Below are positions 32,949 through 38,331 of a DNA stretch of 38,331 nucleotides, in pieces. The notes under the pieces were generated by a model. That model worked only from the letters and a program-made list of their open reading frames with translations, made no database searches and was not told where the DNA came from. Source of the DNA: Streptomyces corynorhini (GTDB taxonomy: Bacteria > Actinomycetota > Actinomycetes > Streptomycetales > Streptomycetaceae); NCBI RefSeq assembly GCF_003346515.1, contig NZ_QQNA01000157.1:1-38331 (forward strand). The letters run 5' to 3'. Position 1 is the stretch's first letter. Each line of letters begins with the position of its first letter. Position numbers and translations under genes: made by a program.

Positions 32949-33809
32949 TCAGCCCTTGACGGCGCCCTCGCCGACGCCCCGGAAGAAGTACTTCTGGAGG
33001 CAGGCGAAGAGCACGATGAGCGGTGCCACGGCGATGATGGTGCCGGCGGCGACCAGCCGGGGGTTCTGCGCGAACGTGCCGTGCAGATAGTTGAGCCCGA
33101 TGGTCAGGGTGAAGTTCTCCGGATCGCTCAGCACGATCAGCGGCCAGAGGAAGTCGTCCCAGGCGCCCATGAAGGAGAAGATCGCGACCACCGCGATGGT
33201 CCCCTTGACGGCGGGCAGCGCGATCCGCAGGAACCGCTGCCAGACATTGGCACCGTCCACGAAGGCCGCTTCCTCGATCTCCTGCGGCAGGTTGAGGAAG
33301 GCGTTGCGCATCAGCAGGACGTTCAGCGCGCCGATGGACCCGGGCAGCAGCACACCGAGGAGGGTGTTGTTGAGACCGAGGTCCCGCATGGTGGTGAACT
33401 GGGCGATGATGATGCCCTCGACGGGGACGAGCATCGCCAGGATGAACGCGAGCGTCGCCGCCTTGCGTCCCCGGTAGCGCAGCCGGGCCAGCGCGTATCC
33501 GGCGAGCGCGGCGCCCACGCAGTTGGTGACAACGTTGGCAGTGGCCACCTTGACGGAGTTGAACGCGTACTCCCAGACGGGGATGACGTCCGCGACCTGG
33601 CGGTAGTTGTGCAGGGTGGGATCGCTCGGGAAGAACGACGGCGGGGAGCTGTAGATGTCCTCCGTCTGGCCCTTGAGCGAGGTGGACAGCTGCCAGACGA
33701 ACGGACCGACCATCAGGGCCAGTACGGCGAGCAGCAGGGCGTAGCGCAGCACGAGCTGCCAGGGCGGGACCCGGCGGCCCTCGGCGTCGGTGACGTGCGG
33801 GATGCTCAC
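32949..33809 (-). CDS. Carbohydrate ABC transporter permease (MalG type)
   Basis: The 286-residue permease has six helices and the EAA loop (EEAAFVDGANVWQRFLRIALP) that contacts the ATPase. The GTG start overlaps the stop of the first permease gene in a GTGA tetranucleotide, with AAGGAGG four nt upstream. It works with the partner permease and the CUT1-type lipoprotein. No ATPase gene is in the operon, as is common in Streptomyces where the shared MsiK energises many such importers. Confidence 0.93.
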   Translation of the reverse strand: MSIPHVTDAEGRRVPPWQLVLRYALLLAVLALMVGPFVWQLSTSLKGQTEDIYSSPPSFFPSDPTLHNYRQVADVIPVWEYAFNSVKVATANVVTNCVGAALAGYALARLRYRGRKAATLAFILAMLVPVEGIIIAQFTTMRDLGLNNTLLGVLLPGSIGALNVLLMRNAFLNLPQEIEEAAFVDGANVWQRFLRIALPAVKGTIAVVAIFSFMGAWDDFLWPLIVLSDPENFTLTIGLNYLHGTFAQNPRLVAAGTIIAVAPLIVLFACLQKYFFRGVGEGAVKG

Positions 33810-34621
33810 GCGTCCTCCTTGCGGTCGGCGCGCAGCACCAGCAGCATCAGGGCGACCGTGACGCAGAAGACGACCACGGAGATGGCGGAGGCGTAGCCGA
33901 CCCGGCCGCTCAGTCCGGTGCCGACCCGCTGGACGAGCATCACCAGCGTGGTGTCCTCGCCTGCCGGGCCGCCGGTGGGGCCCGCCATCAGATAGACCTC
34001 GGAGAAGACCTTGAAGGCGGAGACCGAGGAGAGCGCGCCGACCAGCACCATGGTGGAGCGGACGGCGGGCACGGTGACGGTGACGAACCGCCGGATCGCT
34101 CCGGCGCCGTCCACCGCGGCGGCCTCGTGCAGCTCGCGCGGTACGTTCGCCAGCGCGGCCAGATAAATGATCATGTAGTAGCCGAGGCCCTTCCAGACCG
34201 TGACGGCCATCGCGCTCAGCAGCAGCAGCCACTGGTCGCTGAGGAAGCCGATCCGGCCGATGCCCACCGTCTCCAGGAGCGAGTTGACCAGGCCCCGGTC
34301 GTCCAGCATCCACACCCAGATCAGCCCGACCACGACGATCGAGGCGACCACCGGGGTGTAGAAGGCGGAGCGGAAGAAGGAGATGCCGGGGATGTGCCGC
34401 TGGACGAGCATGGCCAGCAGGAGCGGCAGCAGGACCAGCGCGGGAACGACGCCGACGATGTAGAGCGTGCTGTTGCGCAGCCCGATCCAGAACATCTCGT
34501 CGTGCAGCAGCTCACGGAAGTTGGCGAGGCCGACGTACTTCCCGGGTATCAGGGTCCGCTTGTCGGTGAACGAGTTGATCAGGGTGCTCAGGAAGGGATA
34601 GAGACTGAAGGCGCCGATCAC
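33806..34621 (-). CDS. Carbohydrate ABC transporter permease (MalF type), N terminus apparently frameshifted
   Basis: The intact frame from the first available GTG gives 271 residues with the EAA loop (HEAAAVDGAGAIRRFVTVTVP). However, the same frame continues upstream without any ATG, GTG or TTG and encodes RRQLTISPWLFAAPGLL, the normal start of helix 1 in this family. A plausible real start, ATG 34737 (MTRSTAPRAL), lies just after the lipoprotein gene but in another frame that stops at TGA 34660-34662. One missing base between about 34670 and 34737 (for example in the C5 or G-rich runs) would join them. This could be a sequencing indel, a real mutation, or start at a non-standard codon. Confidence 0.85.
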   Translation of the reverse strand: MIGAFSLYPFLSTLINSFTDKRTLIPGKYVGLANFRELLHDEMFWIGLRNSTLYIVGVVPALVLLPLLLAMLVQRHIPGISFFRSAFYTPVVASIVVVGLIWVWMLDDRGLVNSLLETVGIGRIGFLSDQWLLLLSAMAVTVWKGLGYYMIIYLAALANVPRELHEAAAVDGAGAIRRFVTVTVPAVRSTMVLVGALSSVSAFKVFSEVYLMAGPTGGPAGEDTTLVMLVQRVGTGLSGRVGYASAISVVVFCVTVALMLLVLRADRKEDA

Positions 34622-34754
34622 CAGCAGTCCCGGAGCTGCGAACAGCCAGGGACTGATGGTCAGTTGGCGCCTGATCCCACCGGCGGTCCCGCCGCGGGGT
34701 CCGGGGGAAGTGCCCTGGGGGCGGTGGAGCGTGTCATGGTGCGGGGCTCGGCTC

Positions 34755-36044
34755 TCAGCTCTGCTGGAGGAGGCGGTCGCAGGCCTTCACGGCCTGGTCG
34801 AGCGCCTCCTGGGGGCTCTGCTTACCCTGGAGCGCCTTCGCGACCTGGTTGCGCAGCTCGGTCTTCATCTGCTCGCTGAACAGGACAGGCGTGTAGTTCT
34901 CGGCCTTCTTCAGGGACTTGGCGGCGGCGATACGGACCCGGGTCTCGTCCGTGCCGTCCTCCTTCGTGAAGTACGGGTCGTCCAGGGAGCCCTTGGTGCT
35001 CGGGAAGATGGCGACCTGCTTGGCGAAGGACATCTGGCGGGTCGCGTCGGTGACGTAGTGGGCGAAGGCCACGGCGGCGGGCTTCTCCTTGGTCTTCGCG
35101 TTGACCATGACGCCCATGACGTACATGTTGACCTTGCCGGTGCTGCTGATCTGGTCGGTGATCCCGATGTTCTTGTAGAGGTTCGGGGCGTTCTTCTTGA
35201 AGTTGTCCAGGTCGAACGCGCTGCCCGGGTTCATGGCGACGGACTCGGTGAGGAACTTGGTGCCGGCGCTCTCGGGCGTCGCGGTGAGCGCCTGCGGGTC
35301 GAGCGCCTTGTTGTCGAACATCTTCTTGTAGTTGGTGAGCATTTCGACGCCCTTGGCGTCGTTGAAGGCGAATCCGGTGCCTTCCTTGTTCATCAACTGG
35401 ACGCCGTAGCGGCCGAAGTCCTCGACGGTGGGCACCTGGGCGAGGGTGGCGATCTTGCCGTCGCTCTGCTTGGCCAGCTTGAGGCCGTCCTCGAAGAGCT
35501 GGTCGTAGGTCGTCGGCGGCTTCTCGGGGTCGAGGCCGGCCTCGCTGAAGAGGCGCTTGTTGTAGAAGGTCGGACCGGTGTTCAGGTACCAGGGGAAGCC
35601 GTAGGTGCCTTCCATGCCCGGTATCTGGTGGCTCTTCCAGGCACCCGGCAGATACTCCTTGCTGAACGCGGACGAGGTCTTGTCCTTGTCCAGGTCCAGC
35701 GCGAGCCCGGCCTTCGCCAGCGGCGTGACCAGGTCGGGCGAGACGTTGACGACGTCGGGCAGCGTGCCGCCCGCGGCGTCCGCACTGAGCTTGTCCGCGT
35801 AGCCCTCGGCCGGCCTGTCGACCCACTTCACCTTCGTGTCGGGGTACTCCTTCTCGAAGTCCTTGATGACTCCGTTGAAGTAGTCCTTGAAGTTGGCCTG
35901 GAGGTTCCAGGTCTGGAAGGTGATCTCGCCCTTGACCGCGCCGGACGCGTCCGAGGACTCGTCGTCGGATCCTCCGCAGGCGCTGAGGGGCAGGACGGTG
36001 GCGAGAACAGCGGCGACGGCTACTGCTCTTCGGGAGATACGCAC
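34755..36044 (-). CDS. Extracellular sugar-binding lipoprotein (CUT1 family)
   Basis: The 429-residue family 1 solute-binding protein has a signal peptide with SRR near the start and a lipobox LSAC ending at Cys23, then an acidic linker and the two-lobed fold (ITFQTWNLQANFKDYFNG; PDVVNVSPDLVTPLAKAG; YGFPWYLNTGPTFYNKRLF). It captures an oligosaccharide, presumably mannose-containing, for the two downstream permeases. The GTG start is set by AAGGAG ten nt upstream. It is the first gene of the operon, divergent from the LacI gene. Confidence 0.93.
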   Translation of the reverse strand: MRISRRAVAVAAVLATVLPLSACGGSDDESSDASGAVKGEITFQTWNLQANFKDYFNGVIKDFEKEYPDTKVKWVDRPAEGYADKLSADAAGGTLPDVVNVSPDLVTPLAKAGLALDLDKDKTSSAFSKEYLPGAWKSHQIPGMEGTYGFPWYLNTGPTFYNKRLFSEAGLDPEKPPTTYDQLFEDGLKLAKQSDGKIATLAQVPTVEDFGRYGVQLMNKEGTGFAFNDAKGVEMLTNYKKMFDNKALDPQALTATPESAGTKFLTESVAMNPGSAFDLDNFKKNAPNLYKNIGITDQISSTGKVNMYVMGVMVNAKTKEKPAAVAFAHYVTDATRQMSFAKQVAIFPSTKGSLDDPYFTKEDGTDETRVRIAAAKSLKKAENYTPVLFSEQMKTELRNQVAKALQGKQSPQEALDQAVKACDRLLQQS

Positions 36045-36125
36045 GGTGAAACGGCTCCTTCGCTCGGACCAGGCGTGCGGACTGCGGGCCGGGGGAGCGA
36101 GCCTCCGGTCACTGATGTCCAGCAG

Positions 36126-36155
36126 ACCTTGCAATGTAGTTGTCTGAAAGTCAAC
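36126..36155 (-). promoter_or_regulatory. Candidate promoter and palindrome upstream of the lipoprotein gene
   Basis: On the minus strand TTGACT (36154-36149) and CAAGGT (36131-36126) are 17 bp apart, giving a leader of about 75 nt. The -35 box lies in a 17-bp imperfect palindrome, GTTGTCTGAAAGTCAAC (36139-36155). The -10 box is weak, so this is only a candidate. Confidence 0.4.
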
Positions 36156-36222
36156 AGAATCTTTGCGGCAAAGGTGGATCTGACCGACAACCCAGCAGGT
36201 CAGAGCCCCGATTTTGCCTTTC

Positions 36223-36251
36223 TTGCAGTGATGACTAATGCGCTTTAGAAT
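36223..36251 (+). promoter_or_regulatory. Promoter of the lacI gene
   Basis: TTGCAG (36223-36228), a 17-bp spacer and TAGAAT (36246-36251) form a very good housekeeping-type promoter reading towards lacI. The left operator arm fills the spacer right up to the -10 box. Confidence 0.65.
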
Positions 36252-36274
36252 GCTGGTGCTCAAGCGCATTAGTC
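36233..36274. promoter_or_regulatory. LacI double operator (13-bp perfect inverted repeat)
   Basis: GACTAATGCGCTT (36233-36245) and AAGCGCATTAGTC (36262-36274) are perfect inverted arms with a 16-nt spacer. Each arm also sits in a near-palindromic 14-mer with a central GCGC (CTAATGCGCTTTAG and CTCAAGCGCATTAG), the LacI-family style of operator, centred 24 bp apart. They overlap the lacI promoter and a weak minus-strand TTGAGC/CATTAG pair. Confidence 0.65.
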
Positions 36275-36341
36275 CGGGGTCCACCTGGCTCGTCCGGCCG
36301 GACCGGAAGAGCCCGCGAAGCCCCTGCGGAGAGGGACCCGG

Positions 36342-37451
36342 GTGGCAGTGAACCGACCGTCGGCCAAGAACACCCCGACGGCCAGGCGCACCCCCGCGCG
36401 CCGCCCGACGATGAAGGACATCGCCCAGCGCGCCGGGGTCTCGGAGAGCGCCGTGTCCTTCGCGCTCAATGACCGTCCCGGCGTCTCCGAGGTGACCCGC
36501 GACCGGGTGCGCCGGGTCGCCGAACAGCTGGGCTGGCGGCCCAGCACGGCGGCCCGCGCGCTCTCCGGCGAGGGTTCCGCCACGGTCGGCCTGGTGCTCG
36601 CCAGGCCCGCGGCGACCCTCGGGGTCGACTCGTTCTTTCTCCAACTGATCTCCGGCATCCAGGAGATCCTGTCAGATCGCCAACTCGGCCTGCTCTTCCA
36701 GGTGGTGGAGGACGTGGAGGCCGAATGCGCGGTCTACCGCCGATGGTGGGCCGAGCACCGGGTCGACGGTGTCCTCATGGTGGACCCCAGGACCGCCGAC
36801 CCGCGGCCCGGTCTCCTCGATGAGCTGGGACTTCCGGCCGTCGTCATCGGCGCGCTGCCCGGCACGCGGGACGACGCGAGCGGGGGCGGGGGCGCCCCGC
36901 CGCACCGCGGGCTGTCCCAGGTACGGGCCGACGACGCGGGCGCGATGGCCGCCGTCGTGGGCCGGCTGCACGAGTTGGGCCACCGCAGGATCGCGCACAT
37001 CGCGGGGCTGTCCTCGCTCGCCCACACCGAACGGCGCATCGGATCGCTGCGCGGCGAGGCCGAACGGTACGGACTGGCCGAGGTGCGCTCGCTGACCACC
37101 GACTACTCCGACACCCAGGGCGGCGAGGTGACCCGCCGGGTGCTGGCGGGGCCCCGCCCGCCGACCGCGCTGATCTACGACAACGATGTGATGGCGGCGG
37201 CCGGCGCGGCGGTCACCACGGGGCTCGGGCTCCGTGTCCCGGACGACGTCTCGATCGTCTCCTGGGAGGACTCGGCGCTGTGCCGGCTGGCGCGCCCGTG
37301 GCTGACGGCACTCTCCCGGGACTCGGTCGCCTTCGGCCGGATCGCCGCCGGAGAACTGGCCGCGCTGCTCGACGGCGGCGCGGCCCGCACCGTACAAGTG
37401 CCGCTCCCCCGGCTGATCGAGCGGGAGAGCACGGCCCCGGCACGGGACTGA
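36342..37451 (+). CDS. LacI-family transcriptional repressor
   Basis: The 369-residue regulator has a helix-turn-helix at about 23-65 (TMKDIAQRAGVSESAVSFAL; VTRDRVRRVAEQLGWRPS with the hinge helix) and a periplasmic-binding-like sugar domain (VGLVLARP onward; SIVSWEDSALCR near the end). The GTG start has GGAGAGGG upstream. It is divergent from the sugar importer and mannosidase operon, and the intergenic region holds a perfect inverted repeat over the promoter elements, so repression of the operon and of itself, relieved by an imported sugar, is the natural model. Confidence 0.93.
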   Translation: MAVNRPSAKNTPTARRTPARRPTMKDIAQRAGVSESAVSFALNDRPGVSEVTRDRVRRVAEQLGWRPSTAARALSGEGSATVGLVLARPAATLGVDSFFLQLISGIQEILSDRQLGLLFQVVEDVEAECAVYRRWWAEHRVDGVLMVDPRTADPRPGLLDELGLPAVVIGALPGTRDDASGGGGAPPHRGLSQVRADDAGAMAAVVGRLHELGHRRIAHIAGLSSLAHTERRIGSLRGEAERYGLAEVRSLTTDYSDTQGGEVTRRVLAGPRPPTALIYDNDVMAAAGAAVTTGLGLRVPDDVSIVSWEDSALCRLARPWLTALSRDSVAFGRIAAGELAALLDGGAARTVQVPLPRLIERESTAPARD

Positions 37452-37480
37452 GCCGGTCGTGCCCGCGGGCGCGACCGGCT
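37451..37480. terminator. Terminator after lacI
   Basis: A 9-bp perfect stem (AGCCGGTCG / CGACCGGCT) with the inner palindrome GCCCGCGGGC starts at the last base of the lacI stop codon and faces a convergent gene. Confidence 0.7.
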
Positions 37481-37496
37481 CGGCGCGGAGCGGTGG

Positions 37497-37757
37497 TTAC
37501 CTCAGGTCCTCACGGCCGGGGCGCTCGGCGCGCTCCGGTTCCGCGGTCCCCGACGCGGCGGCCGAGGTGACAACGGACGAGGTGGCGGCGGCCGTCGCGG
37601 CGACGGGTTCGGCGACCGGTCCGGCCTCCGCTCCCCGCCCCCTCGGTCCTCCCGAGCCTCCCGAGCCCACGGCCCGCAGGCGGGACGCCGACTCGTCGGC
37701 ACGTGCGGCCTCGGCGCGGATCATGGCGCTGAGCGCGGCGAAGAGATCAACAGGCAT
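37497..37757 (-). CDS. Small Ala-rich hypothetical protein
   Basis: The 86-residue product begins MPVDLFAALSAMIRAEAARA, a probable amphipathic helix, and continues as a low-complexity Gly/Ala/Glu-rich tail. I recognise no family. The ATG has AGGA about 8 nt upstream. It follows the 133-residue membrane-anchored protein gene by 64 nt on the same strand, with a hairpin between. The coding call rests on the ribosome site, the helical start and the co-directional neighbour, and is only moderate. Confidence 0.5.
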   Translation of the reverse strand: MPVDLFAALSAMIRAEAARADESASRLRAVGSGGSGGPRGRGAEAGPVAEPVAATAAATSSVVTSAAASGTAEPERAERPGREDLR

Positions 37758-37797
37758 GGCGGTGTCCTCACGATGTGTCGATGACGGTGCTGGAACG

Positions 37798-37829
37798 GCT
37801 GCTGACGGTGCGTCGCACCTGTCAGCAGC
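37798..37829 (-). terminator. Hairpin overlapping the stop of the 133-residue gene
   Basis: GCTGCTGACGGTGC pairs with GCACCTGTCAGCAGC, with one bulged base and a 3-nt loop. It overlaps the stop codon at 37822-37824 and could terminate or attenuate transcription into the small gene downstream, or simply shape the mRNA. Confidence 0.45.
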
Positions 37830-38223
37830 GCAGCACCGCACAACGCGAGGAGCCCGGCACGCGCGGGGTCACCGCGGGGCCGCACGGCGTGGTGTACGGG
37901 GCGGGCTCCACGGCGCGGGAGCCGAGCGGGGCCGGGGGCTCGACCCTGGCGCGGCCGGCCCGCTGGATCCGGGCGGGCGTGGCCTGTTCCGTGTCGGCCG
38001 TGTCCTGCTGCACCTCGCCCTGCCCGTCGCCCGAGGGATCACGCGATCCCGTCAGGGGCGGGGGCGGTGGCGTACCCCGCACCGCCGCCGCGCAGGGTTC
38101 GAGCGCCATGCCGAGGAAGGCGGCCAGCACCAGGAGGAGGACCAGCACGCCCCGGCGCCGCGCGGCGGCGTGGCGGGCCGCCGCGGCGGCGCCACGGGGA
38201 ACGGCGAGCACGGTACGGCGCAT
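37822..38223 (-). CDS. Membrane-anchored or secreted hypothetical protein with Cys-containing C terminus
   Basis: The 133-residue product has an Arg/Ala-rich start, one hydrophobic helix (about 25-43, GVLVLLLVLAAFLGMAL) that may be a signal peptide or anchor, then a Pro/Gln/Ala-rich low-complexity exterior part. It ends in CAVLRC, with Cys128 and Cys133 close to the end and two more cysteines (Cys44 and one near 113). I recognise no family. The ATG at 38223 has GGAGG eight nt upstream, which supports a real gene. Confidence 0.65.
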   Translation of the reverse strand: MRRTVLAVPRGAAAAARHAAARRRGVLVLLLVLAAFLGMALEPCAAAVRGTPPPPPLTGSRDPSGDGQGEVQQDTADTEQATPARIQRAGRARVEPPAPLGSRAVEPAPYTTPCGPAVTPRVPGSSRCAVLRC

Positions 38224-38322
38224 GGGCACGACCTCCTGGACATGCCTCACCTGCCCGGGTACGCACCACGCCCCGTCCTGCTACCGTCGGAAACAGCCCG
38301 CACGGGGGACGGGAGCTACGCC

Positions 38323-38331
38323 GTGTCCGGC
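38323..38331 (+). CDS. Start of a plus-strand gene cut by the window edge
   Basis: GTG TCC GGC is preceded at seven nt by GGGAG in a G-rich stretch, with TACCGT (38282-38287) as a possible -10 box. Only three codons are inside the window, so this is a suggestion from the initiation context alone. Confidence 0.35.

Noticed and set aside
34660..34737. Separate 25-codon leader peptide gene starting at ATG 34737
   Set aside because: It is better explained as the displaced N terminus of the permease, since the downstream frame continues with family-typical permease sequence; kept as a frameshift finding instead.
1..38331. CRISPR array, IS element, prophage, tRNA/rRNA genes, TTA codons
   Set aside because: I looked for spaced direct repeats, transposase motifs, integrase-tRNA junctions and RNA gene signatures and saw none; I met no in-frame TTA codon in the genes called, though this was by eye.

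Overview
This is a chromosomal window from a high-G+C actinomycete, almost certainly a Streptomyces. The signs are very GC-rich DNA, frequent GTG and TTG starts behind GGAGG-type ribosome sites, twin-arginine and lipobox signals, SigB/F-type sigma factors, sugar ABC operons lacking their own ATPase, and many long antisense open frames that are codon-bias shadows. I see no tRNA, rRNA, IS element, phage gene or CRISPR array, and I met no TTA (bldA) codon in the genes I read. About 31 genes are supported, including one of 48 codons and one cut by the right edge.

Left module (1-11.6 kb, all minus strand). A secreted 1226-residue protein joins a glucose/sorbosone-dehydrogenase-like propeller, a PKD domain, a carbohydrate-binding-like domain, a ThuA domain and a 3-keto-disaccharide-hydrolase (DUF1080) domain. 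Next to it lies a ROK regulator - ribose-type ABC importer (ATPase, permease, Tat-type lipoprotein) - Gfo/Idh/MocA dehydrogenase - xylose-isomerase-like TIM-barrel run ending in a strong terminator. Together they fit oxidation, non-classical cleavage and uptake of a sugar through 3-keto intermediates. The substrate is unknown and inositol is an alternative.

Second module (11.8-16.4 kb). It holds a GntR/FCD regulator, a FabH-like ketosynthase, an OFA-family (oxalate/formate) MFS transporter with an overlapping 48-residue small subunit, and divergent fdhD. The gntR upstream region and the transporter/fdhD intergenic region share a 9-bp element, which suggests one regulon.

Middle (16.4-28.5 kb) is a mix of metabolic and regulatory genes. 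These are an SDR and an Old-Yellow-Enzyme reductase divergent from a TetR regulator, a bile-acid/sodium-symporter-like carrier divergent from a LysR regulator, a long-chain acyl-CoA synthetase, an aldo/keto reductase, a pterin dehydratase, a five-helix molybdopterin oxidoreductase with a membrane partner, a SigB/F-type sigma factor and a small membrane protein.

Right module (28.5-37.5 kb). A LacI regulator is divergent from a lipoprotein - two permeases - GH5-like hydrolase - GH38 alpha-mannosidase operon, which reads as a mannose-rich glycan (possibly N-glycan) utilisation locus. The divergent promoter holds a perfect 13-bp inverted repeat over the promoter elements. The first permease has no usable in-frame start and looks frameshifted at its N terminus. 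The right edge has two small unrecognised genes and the start of a plus-strand gene.
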